Below are positions 5,884 to 11,293 of a DNA stretch of 11,921 bases, piece by piece (position 1 is the stretch's first letter; every line of letters begins with the position of its first letter). Both the position numbers and the translations under genes were made by a program. The DNA comes from Candidatus Uhrbacteria bacterium (GTDB lineage Bacteria > Patescibacteriota > Patescibacteriia > JACQSD01), in assembly GCA_016206165.1 (NCBI GenBank), contig JACQSD010000062.1, positions 1-11,921 on the forward strand, read 5' to 3'. The notes under the pieces are model-generated. The model searched no databases. It saw only the letters and a program-made list of their open reading frames with translations, and was not told where the DNA came from.

Positions 5884-6270
5884 ATGTCCAGACTATTGCT
5901 TCTCGCTCATGTCGCCACATTTGGCGCAATCCCATCGCGTGCTCCCGCACACCCACGCACCCGCACGCACGCGCGTTCGGAATACGTCGCGATTGCCTTT
6001 TTTATCCTCGCGCTCATTGGCGGAGTCGCGTATCTCTTTATTGTGAACAGTCTTGCCACGACAGGGTTTTCAGTGAAGGCGCGGAGCGTGCAGCTCGAGC
6101 GGCTCGAAAGGGAACGCGCTGCATTGGTTGCAGAACACGAACTGCGAAAATCATGGGATTCCATTGTTCCGCGATTGCCAGAACTTCAACTCGTCGAATC
6201 AAAGAAGATTGATTATATTCAAGCACTTGATCCCGTTGCTCTCGCATCGTATGCAACGCCCTCGCCATGA
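5884..6270 (+). CDS. ftsL: FtsL-like division protein
   Basis: FtsL is a bitopic protein of the FtsQLB complex that activates septal peptidoglycan synthesis by FtsW and FtsI. The sequence is poorly conserved in general, and the call rests on topology and position. There is a basic, Pro/His-rich cytoplasmic tail (about 1-32), one membrane segment YVAIAFFILALIGGVAYLFIV (about 34-54), then a coiled-coil region rich in Leu, Glu and Arg (SVQLERLERERAALVAEHEL). It has 128 residues and sits between rsmH and ftsI, the standard place. The ATG at 5884 is preceded directly by an in-frame TGA, so it is the earliest possible start. A competing frame from 5880 is Arg/Cys-rich with no membrane segment and was set aside. 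A DivIC-type identity is possible. Confidence 0.75.
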   Translation: MSRLLLLAHVATFGAIPSRAPAHPRTRTHARSEYVAIAFFILALIGGVAYLFIVNSLATTGFSVKARSVQLERLERERAALVAEHELRKSWDSIVPRLPELQLVESKKIDYIQALDPVALASYATPSP

Positions 6271-7999
6271 TCCACAAACGATCGATACGCGCGCGCTCCT
6301 TATCGGAACCCTCTTTACCATCGCAGGAGGGCTTTTTCTGTTTCGGCTTTTTGTCCTCCAAGTGCTCGAGCACAATGCGCTCGCCGTGAAAGCGAAGGCA
6401 CAACGATCATCGATTGCGCACATTATTCCGACGCGCGGGACAATTTATGTCATGGATCGTGGGAGTGCGGAAAGCCGCGCTGCGGTCGGCACGAACCGCG
6501 ATGCGCATTTGCTCTATGTCGTGCCAAAAGAGATCGAAAGTCCGAAACGTGTTGCGCGTACACTTGCACCAATCCTTGAGCGAAGTGAATTTGATCTCCT
6601 CAAAAAAATAGACAAGCCAAACGACCCCTATGAAGTGCTCCAGCGTGATGTTCCTGATACGCAAAAAGAAAAAATTGAACAATACGCATTCAAGGGCATT
6701 CATTTTGTTCAGGAGCCGATGCGATCATATCCAGAAAAGAATATCATGAGCCACGTGCTTGGGTTTTATGGATATGTGAATGATGTGCGCAAAGGGGTGT
6801 ATGGCATCGAGGGGTATTTTGATGCACTTCTTTCCGGGCGTGGAGGAAGAAAGGAAGTTGAATACGATGTTGCGGGGCGCCCCATCCTTTTTGTGAATGA
6901 AAAAGAAGAGGCGGTAGTGCATGGGTCAGATCTCCTCCTCACGATCGATCGCTCGGTCGAACGCGTCGTCTGCGAGAAAGTAAAAGCAGCAGTTGAACGC
7001 CATCAAGCGGAACGGGGAAGCGCGCTTGTGTTGAACCCAAAAACAGGAGCAGTGCTTGCAATGTGCGCAGTTCCCGATTTTGATCCAAATATATATAATA
7101 AGGCCGAGGACGCGAGTGTCTATCCAAACCCGACGATTTTTTCTCCATATGAACCGGGATCAATTTTTAAACCAATCACCATGGCGGCTGGCATTGATCT
7201 TGGGCTTGTGAAGCCAGAGGATACGTACACTGATGAGGGGTTTGTGCGTATTGGAAAATTTACGATTCGCAATTCCGATGGAAAGCGCCATGGAGTGCAG
7301 ACGATGATTCAAGTGCTCGATGAGTCGTTGAATACGGGAGCCATGTATGTTGCGGAAAAAGTGGGCAAAGAAATGTTCAAAAAATACGTGCTTGATTTTG
7401 GATTCGGCAAAGTCCGTGGGATTGAACTCAAAACTGAAGTAGCAGGGGACATGTCGATTGTGTCCAAACGCGGCGATATTTATCTTGCGACGTCGTCGTA
7501 TGGGCAGGGAATTACGACGACGCTCCTCCAGCTCGCGTCCGCCTATGGTGTCATTGCGAATGGTGGCGTACTCATGCAGCCGTACATTGTTGATCGCACG
7601 ATTGCCCCTGACGGGACAGAGACAGTGACGCGCCCACGTGCGGAGCGTGCTGTGCTGCAGCCTGCGACAGCGACATTGCTTTCTGGAATGCTTGTGTCAG
7701 TTGTCGAGAATGGCCATGGGAAGCGCGCGAAAGTCCCTGGATATTTTGTTGCAGGGAAAACGGGGACTGCACAGATTCCAAAAAAGGATGGCCCGGGGTA
7801 TGAGGAAGGGGCAACGATTGGTTCATTTGCTGGGTTTTTGCCAGTGAGCGATCCGCAGTTTGTCATTGTTGTCCGCATTGATCGCCCAAAGGATGTTCAA
7901 TGGGCGGAGAGCTCGGCCGCGCCACTCTTTGGCGAAATCGCGCAGTTTCTGGTACAATACTATAGTGTAGTTCCCGATGATCTTCGGAAGGATAACTAA
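6251..7999 (+). CDS. ftsI: FtsI/PBP2-type septal peptidoglycan transpeptidase
   Basis: This class B penicillin-binding protein crosslinks septal peptidoglycan. With the start at 6251 it has 582 residues. A membrane anchor (about 15-37, ALLIGTLFTIAGGLFLFRLF) is followed by the dimerisation/pedestal domain (GTIYVMDRG, then HVLGFYGYV and GIEGYFDALLSGRGG). The transpeptidase domain carries all three catalytic motifs: SxxK at S304-K307 (SIFK), SxN at 359-361 (SLN), and KTG at 503-505 (AGKTGTAQ). There are no PASTA repeats. The frame is open further upstream to 6128, but that extension overlaps the whole ftsL coiled coil and lacks similarity. The ATG at 6251 leaves a 20-bp overlap with ftsL, which suggests translational coupling. 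The stop is five bases before murF. Confidence 0.95.
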   Translation: MQRPRHDPQTIDTRALLIGTLFTIAGGLFLFRLFVLQVLEHNALAVKAKAQRSSIAHIIPTRGTIYVMDRGSAESRAAVGTNRDAHLLYVVPKEIESPKRVARTLAPILERSEFDLLKKIDKPNDPYEVLQRDVPDTQKEKIEQYAFKGIHFVQEPMRSYPEKNIMSHVLGFYGYVNDVRKGVYGIEGYFDALLSGRGGRKEVEYDVAGRPILFVNEKEEAVVHGSDLLLTIDRSVERVVCEKVKAAVERHQAERGSALVLNPKTGAVLAMCAVPDFDPNIYNKAEDASVYPNPTIFSPYEPGSIFKPITMAAGIDLGLVKPEDTYTDEGFVRIGKFTIRNSDGKRHGVQTMIQVLDESLNTGAMYVAEKVGKEMFKKYVLDFGFGKVRGIELKTEVAGDMSIVSKRGDIYLATSSYGQGITTTLLQLASAYGVIANGGVLMQPYIVDRTIAPDGTETVTRPRAERAVLQPATATLLSGMLVSVVENGHGKRAKVPGYFVAGKTGTAQIPKKDGPGYEEGATIGSFAGFLPVSDPQFVIVVRIDRPKDVQWAESSAAPLFGEIAQFLVQYYSVVPDDLRKDN

Positions 8000-8004
8000 A
8001 GCAT

Positions 8005-9297
8005 ATGCGATCAATAGTACAATCAATCCTGTCTTTTTTCGCGCGGCGTATTCTGGCAAAATACAAGCCAGTCGTTATTGGTATTACCGGAAGCGTTGGG
8101 AAGACGTCGACAAAAGACGCGATTGTCGCAGTACTGCGCGCAGGAAATATCGCTGTCCGAGGGAGCAGTGGCAACTATAATAATGAATTTGGTGTGCCGC
8201 TGACGATTATCGGTGCATTGAGTGGCAAGCGATCGCTTTGGGGATGGATCCGCGTATGCGCGCGCGCGAAAAGGCTTTGGTTTTTTCGTGATCGTGCATA
8301 CCCGAAAGTTCTTGTCCTTGAGATGGGGGCTGATCATTCGGGTGATATTCGCTATTTAACTGCCCTTGCACAACCAACAATTGCTGTGGTCACTGCAGTA
8401 TCGCCAGCGCACGTGGAATCGCTCGGATCACTCGATCGCATTGCGCGTGAAAAGAGTGCACTTGTATCCGCAATTTCGAGAGACGGAGTGGCGGTTCTCA
8501 ACGGCGATGATGACGCAGTGCGTGCAATGCGTGATCGTGCGAAGGGGCGTGTGGTCACATATGGCCTCGGCGACGGCAATGATATTCGTGCAGTCGAAAT
8601 CCAGCTCAGTGCGCATGTGGAAGACGGACAGACAAAAGTTGACGGTATCACTTTTAAACTCACACAGAATGGAAGTGCGGTACCTGTCCGTATTCCGGGA
8701 GTGGCAGGATTGCCCGCAGTTTCTGCTGCGCTTGCTGCAGCGGCAGTTGGGCTTGAACAGGGTTTACATCTCGTCGAAATTGCATTTGCGCTCGCCTCGT
8801 ATATTCCACCGCCAGGACGCATGCGTGTCATTGATGGCATTAAGTATACGACGATTCTTGATGACACCTATAACGCATCGCCGCGCGCGACTGAAGCGGC
8901 ACTTGCAACACTCGCTGATTTACCACGCGGTGAGCAGGTTGCAAAATGGGCGGTGCTCGGAGACATGCTTGAGCTTGGCACTATGGCAGAGGGATTACAT
9001 CATGATGTTGGAAAACGGGTTGCCGATTTGCGCATTGATCATTTGGTGACTGTTGGCGAATTAAGTCGCGATATTGATCGCGGTGCGCGAGAGGCTGGCA
9101 TGGCCGAGGAACGTATTTTTCATTTTGCATATGCGGCAGAGGCGGGGAGATTTGTGCAATCACGCATGAAGCAGGGTGACATCCTTCTTATCAAGGGATC
9201 ACAGGGTGTACGCATGGAAAAGATTGTAAAGGAACTCATGGCTGAACCAGAACGTGCAAAAGAACTTTTGGTTCGGCAGGATGCAAGTTGGGTGTGA
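8005..9297 (+). CDS. murF: MurF-type ligase lacking the usual N-terminal domain
   Basis: MurF adds D-Ala-D-Ala to UDP-MurNAc-tripeptide in the cytoplasm, using ATP. The Mur-ligase P-loop ITGSVGKTSTKDAI is at residues 27-40. SSGNYNNEFGVPLTII, VLEMGADHSGDIRYL, VLNGDDD and DDTYNASPRATEAAL (286 onward) follow in the MurF order, and VLGDMLELG is the MurF form of the C-terminal domain motif. The protein is 430 residues, yet the P-loop is some 70-80 residues closer to the start than in classical MurF. The N-terminal substrate-binding domain is thus missing, replaced by a short basic, hydrophobic stretch (VQSILSFFARRILAKYKP). Five bases separate it from ftsI. A GGAAGG lies 13 bases before the ATG. 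MurF is preferred over MurE because of the NYNNEFGVP and DMLELG motifs. Confidence 0.88.
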   Translation: MRSIVQSILSFFARRILAKYKPVVIGITGSVGKTSTKDAIVAVLRAGNIAVRGSSGNYNNEFGVPLTIIGALSGKRSLWGWIRVCARAKRLWFFRDRAYPKVLVLEMGADHSGDIRYLTALAQPTIAVVTAVSPAHVESLGSLDRIAREKSALVSAISRDGVAVLNGDDDAVRAMRDRAKGRVVTYGLGDGNDIRAVEIQLSAHVEDGQTKVDGITFKLTQNGSAVPVRIPGVAGLPAVSAALAAAAVGLEQGLHLVEIAFALASYIPPPGRMRVIDGIKYTTILDDTYNASPRATEAALATLADLPRGEQVAKWAVLGDMLELGTMAEGLHHDVGKRVADLRIDHLVTVGELSRDIDRGAREAGMAEERIFHFAYAAEAGRFVQSRMKQGDILLIKGSQGVRMEKIVKELMAEPERAKELLVRQDASWV

Positions 9298-9309
9298 TGG
9301 CGATTTTTA

Positions 9310-9375
9310 CGCAGCCTAAAGGCTGCGGCTACCGGAAACCGATCTACGATCTGTAGCCGTCGGCTTTAGCCGACG
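9310..9375. repeat. REP-like pair, divergent GTAG hairpins
   Basis: Two hairpins of the same family as those at 3370-3431. The first (9310-9332) folds as GCAGCC-TAAA-GGCTGC and ends in CTAC. The second (9353-9375) begins with GTAG and folds as GTCGGC-TTTA-GCCGAC. Here the GTAG ends point toward each other across a 20-base spacer, the reverse arrangement of the earlier pair. It lies 12 bases after the murF stop. Confidence 0.78.
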
Positions 9376-9422
9376 CTGTGGGAGGAGACCTTTCGATTTC
9401 CACCTCTTTATGGTATAGTTGC

Positions 9423-9444
9423 AAACCGCTAATAAGCGGTTTTT
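9423..9444 (+). terminator. Intrinsic terminator closing the dcw operon
   Basis: AAACCGC and GCGGTTT form a 7-bp stem around TAATAA, followed by TT and a C. It is moderate in strength. Together with the REP pair it separates murF from the next gene. Confidence 0.6.
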
Positions 9445-9460
9445 CGGTATCTGGTTTCAT

Positions 9461-9466
9461 TATAAG
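9461..9466 (+). promoter_or_regulatory. Possible -10 box of the HD hydrolase gene
   Basis: TATAAG lies 12 bases before the ATG at 9479. If used, the mRNA would have a leader of only about 6 nt, that is, almost leaderless, which agrees with the absence of a ribosome site. No convincing -35 is seen; the T-rich terminator tail occupies that position. Confidence 0.35.
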
Positions 9467-9478
9467 AATCACTCAAAT

Positions 9479-10321
9479 ATGGTAGAGAACAAGAAAATCG
9501 ATTATTTTGGTGGCGAGAGCGATGCTGATCGCTGGGCAGATGTGAAACAACGTCGGCTGGATTCGATTACCGAAGAAGGGAAAGCGTTTGAGGCAAGAGT
9601 TAAAGATGAATTTCCTCCAGAGGAGGCAGAACGGATCGAAGCGGCTCTTGATTGGATGATCGCTCTGCACGCGAGTCAGGAAGATCGAAAGAAAGGAGAA
9701 CTTTCCTTAGCACATCCGCTTGCGGTTGCTGCGGTTGTTGAGCGCGAATATGACATCCAGGATCCTGATCTCATCATTGCAGCATTGCTTCATGATGTGG
9801 TGGAGGATCAACCGTTGCATCTCGCAATGGATAGTATATATGCGAAGTATCCAGAATCCAGGGAGTTCACGGAGAAGGAAATAAAGAAACGGTATGGACA
9901 GGAAATTCGTGAACTCGCATTAGTGGTGATCGGTGGGAAGTTTGGTGATCGGGTAGCATCATTGGTTGATCACCTTTCGAATCCAGATTTTAATACAATC
10001 GCTAAAAAGGGGGAGATGGCAGAGGACAGGAAAAGTAGGAACGAGGTGTATAAAGAATATATTGCGGGAGCGATCAAGGATCCAGATGTATTTGTTGTGA
10101 AGATGGCAGATTTTTTAATCAATGTAGTGAATACTGGAAACCTATCGCATGATGATCCAAAGAAGCAAAAACTACTTTCAAAGTATGGGCCGGTTATACA
10201 AGAAGTTTTTTTGCCAGCGCTGGCAACATTGGATGAACATCATCCGTTATATTCGAGGAAGCAAGCATTACGTGATCAGTTGCGCGATGTGTATCAGAAA
10301 GAGTACGAAGGGAAATACTAA
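9479..10321 (+). CDS. Stand-alone RelA/SpoT-type HD hydrolase
   Basis: The fold is the HD hydrolase half of RelA/SpoT enzymes, which remove pyrophosphate from (p)ppGpp. H64 lies in HASQEDRKKGELSLAHP (family form HxxQxRKxGxPYxxHP), with the second His at 79. The HD pair is H105-D106 in AALLHDVVED, and VVKMADFLINV (K208, D211, N215) corresponds to the AIKLADRLHNM motif that completes the Mn site. The Arg usual in that motif is Phe here, and the EEAE/YGxEIRELA region is present. There is no synthetase domain, TGS or ACT domain: the protein ends at 280 residues. It therefore resembles small alarmone hydrolases. The ATG at 9479 is preferred over an upstream TTG at 9419, since the extension would be translated from the terminator hairpin. 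A different phosphohydrolase substrate cannot be excluded. Confidence 0.82.
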   Translation: MVENKKIDYFGGESDADRWADVKQRRLDSITEEGKAFEARVKDEFPPEEAERIEAALDWMIALHASQEDRKKGELSLAHPLAVAAVVEREYDIQDPDLIIAALLHDVVEDQPLHLAMDSIYAKYPESREFTEKEIKKRYGQEIRELALVVIGGKFGDRVASLVDHLSNPDFNTIAKKGEMAEDRKSRNEVYKEYIAGAIKDPDVFVVKMADFLINVVNTGNLSHDDPKKQKLLSKYGPVIQEVFLPALATLDEHHPLYSRKQALRDQLRDVYQKEYEGKY

Positions 10322-10363
10322 TGGACAGCCTGTGTTACAAGATGCAAATTAAGAGGAAGGGAG

Positions 10364-10391
10364 ATATACGCCGTCATCGTCTAATGGTCAG
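10364..10391. repeat. Upstream copy of a 28-bp direct repeat holding the tRNA-Glu 5' end
   Basis: These 28 bases are identical to 10669-10696. The first six bases are tRNA flank and the last 22 (from 10370) are the acceptor 5' strand, the D-stem and D-loop of tRNA-Glu, up to GGTCAG. After that the copy diverges into a GC-rich hairpin, so this is a broken tRNA fragment. Just upstream, GCAAATTAAGA (10344-10354) also recurs inside the GIY-YIG gene (10621-10631). Confidence 0.9.
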
Positions 10392-10421
10392 CCCGGCGGA
10401 GCCGGGTCCGGCTTCGCCGGA
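10391..10421 (+). repeat. Twin GC-rich hairpins before the GIY-YIG gene
   Basis: CCCGGC-GGA-GCCGGG (10392-10406) is followed directly by TCCGGC-TTC-GCCGGA (10407-10421). The only candidate ribosome site for the next gene, GGAG (10419-10422), is within the 3' arm of the second hairpin, so initiation may be masked. Confidence 0.65.
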
Positions 10422-10432
10422 GACGCACCTTT

Positions 10433-10720
10433 ATGTATGTTGTCTATGTTCTCAGGAGCATTAGGCATGATCGACTATATATTGGAGTTTCTGAGAATCC
10501 CGCAAGACGACTAATGGAGCACAATGCCGGAAAGACAACATCCACAAGACCATTCGTTCCATTTAGGATTATTTATTCAGCACGCTATCTTGATAAAGGT
10601 GCTGCATTGCATCGCGAAAAGCAAATTAAGAATTCAGGTAAGATCCGTCAGGAATTAAAAGCAGGAACATATACGCCGTCATCGTCTAATGGTCAGGACG
10701 CCAGGTTCTCATCCTGGTAA
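10433..10720 (+). CDS. GIY-YIG nuclease domain protein reading into a tRNA gene
   Basis: This is a single-domain GIY-YIG protein of the YhbQ/UPF0213 kind. The core strand pair is VVYVLRS (3-9) and LYIG (15-18). The catalytic Arg and metal-binding Glu positions are filled by R25/R26 in NPARRLMEHN and by E62 in HREKQIK, and KNSGKIRQELKAG closes the domain. The normal family length is about 80-90 residues. Here the frame has no stop before the tRNA-Glu gene: residues 81-95 (PSSSNGQDARFSSW and neighbours) are encoded by the tRNA itself, and the TAA (10718-10720) lies in the tRNA variable region. Solitary GIY-YIG proteins of this type are small nucleases of unclear cellular role, related to homing endonuclease and SLX1-type domains. 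It is flanked by a 28-bp tRNA-derived direct repeat, suggesting mobility or tRNA-targeted activity. Confidence 0.85.
   Translation: MYVVYVLRSIRHDRLYIGVSENPARRLMEHNAGKTTSTRPFVPFRIIYSARYLDKGAALHREKQIKNSGKIRQELKAGTYTPSSSNGQDARFSSW
10669..10696. repeat. Downstream copy of the 28-bp direct repeat
   Basis: Identical to 10364-10391, at an offset of 305 bp. This copy continues into the complete tRNA-Glu. Confidence 0.9.
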
Positions 10721-10746
10721 TCGGGGTTCGATTCCCCGTGGCGGTA
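10675..10746 (+). tRNA. tRNA-Glu (anticodon CTC)
   Basis: A full cloverleaf is visible. The acceptor GCCGTCA pairs with TGGCGGT, with a terminal G-U pair. The D-stem is GTC/GGAC around TAATGGTCA. The anticodon stem CCAGG/CCTGG encloses TTCTCAT, giving CTC. The variable loop is TAATC, and the T-arm is GGGG/CCCC around TTCGATT. The discriminator base is A and CCA is not encoded. The 5' part overlaps the end of the GIY-YIG reading frame by 46 bases. The wobble G1-U72 pair is slightly unusual. CTC reads GAG; a TTC isoacceptor would be elsewhere in the genome. Confidence 0.95.
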
Positions 10747-10967
10747 TGACATGAACAAAGTGAATGAATAGCGCCAAGCGACACACCTGCGTGTGTCGCG
10801 TCGGGGGAGCGAAGACCGCAGCCATATCCGCCGAGTGCGTGCTGACGAGGCGGATGGCGAGGGGCGGCCTGCGACCGAACCGGCGGAAGCCGGTGAGAGT
10901 TGTAGGCGATTTTCCCGCCACTACTGAGAATATTTAAGGTAGGCGGGATCCCGCCGAAGGCGGTGAT

Positions 10968-10983
10968 CCGTGGCGGTATGACA
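10968..10983. repeat. Copy of the tRNA-Glu 3' end
   Basis: These 16 bases are identical to 10736-10751: the last 11 bases of the tRNA (CCGTGGCGGTA) plus five bases of flank (TGACA). No anticodon or T-loop is attached, so this is a fragment only. Confidence 0.8.
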
Positions 10984-11021
10984 AAGAGAGTTCTCAGTCG
11001 GTATTGAGATTTCTCTTTGTC
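10980..11021. repeat. Interrupted 15-bp hairpin
   Basis: GACAAAGAGA (10980-10989) and TCTCTTTGTC (11012-11021) are perfect complements. Inside them TCTCA and TGAGA pair again around an 8-base loop. It begins within the tRNA 3'-end copy. No T-run follows on the plus strand, so it is not a standard terminator. Confidence 0.7.
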
Positions 11022-11138
11022 ATCATGGGGCCCCGCGGGGAATCGAAGGGCGCGAGTGAACGCGAGCGTGCGGAGCGTTCAGTGCGCAGCGCCCAGGACC
11101 GCGAGTCGGATGCGAGCGGGATTCCTACCGCCCCTGCC

Positions 11139-11234
11139 ATGGTTATGTCTCTTTTTATTCCAATCATTCTTGGCACGGCGCGGGAGGGGAGGGGGTGAGA
11201 GAGTGCCGGATTCGCTTGGTATTTTGACGAGGAT
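11139..11234 (+). pseudogene. Remnant of an NADPH-dependent FMN reductase-like gene
   Basis: From the ATG at 11145 the frame reads SLFIPIILGTAREGRG and then TGA (11196-11198). PIILGTAREGR is the phosphate-binding loop that opens flavodoxin-fold NAD(P)H-dependent FMN reductases (form IxxxxGSxRxGRxS). After the TGA the same frame gives ESAGFAWYFDED before a second TGA, loosely like the SExVAxFV helix that should follow. Everything beyond is absent and the fic promoter region begins. The stretch is thus a decayed 5' stub of about 30 codons out of roughly 180-200. The call rests on one short motif. Confidence 0.5.
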
Positions 11235-11261
11235 TGAGGATAGTTATTAATATGGTATGAT
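11234..11261 (+). promoter_or_regulatory. Extended -10 promoter of the fic gene
   Basis: TATGAT (11256-11261) is preceded by TGG, which makes an extended -10. TTGAGG (11234-11239) lies 16 bases upstream. Initiation would be near 11268. A second TTGACG at 11224 is present but spaced poorly for this -10. Confidence 0.55.
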
Positions 11262-11287
11262 GTATGAATTAACGCAAACCATATTAA
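11247..11287. promoter_or_regulatory. Perfect 10-bp inverted repeat around the fic start site
   Basis: TTAATATGGT (11247-11256) and ACCATATTAA (11278-11287) are exact reverse complements separated by 21 bases, so their centres are 31 bp apart, three helical turns. The left arm overlaps the -10 box and the right arm ends six bases before the ATG. This is the layout expected of an operator bound by a dimeric autorepressor. Confidence 0.6.
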
Positions 11288-11293
11288 AGATTT

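Larger units (their letters stand above)
10747..11138. other. GC-rich hairpin island downstream of tRNA-Glu, no gene seen
   Basis: No convincing reading frame. The stretch holds many inverted repeats: GCGACACAC-CTGC-GTGTGTCGC (about 10778-10799), ATCCGCC with GGCGGAT, ACCGGC-GGAA-GCCGGT, the palindrome GGCGGGATCCCGCC (10942-10955), and GGGCGC/GCGCCC with inner GAACGC/GCGTTC (11048-11094). Many words are of the GAGCGAA or GCGAGTG type. An RNase P, tmRNA or SRP RNA was looked for and not found. Confidence 0.6.

Noticed and set aside
5880..6212. 110-codon frame starting four bases before ftsL
   Set aside because: Arg- and Cys-rich with no membrane span; the overlapping frame from 5884 gives an FtsL-like span and coiled coil at the expected locus.
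6128..6250. Longer N-terminus for ftsI
   Set aside because: It would overlap the coiled-coil half of ftsL, and the added residues look nothing like an FtsI tail; the ATG at 6251 puts the anchor near residue 15.
9414..9419. Extended -10 (TGG-TATAGT) as promoter for the HD hydrolase gene
   Set aside because: Its start site would fall inside the terminator hairpin at 9423-9444, and the -35 is poor; the TATAAG at 9461 fits the gene better.
10709..10921. Minus-strand 70-codon frame over the tRNA and hairpin island
   Set aside because: Its C-terminal residues are the reverse complement of tRNA-Glu (a frequent spurious peptide), and the rest is biased by GC-rich hairpins.
10747..10980. RNase P RNA or tmRNA in the GC-rich hairpin region
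   Set aside because: None of the conserved core words of RNase P RNA and no tRNA-like ends with a tag frame could be found.
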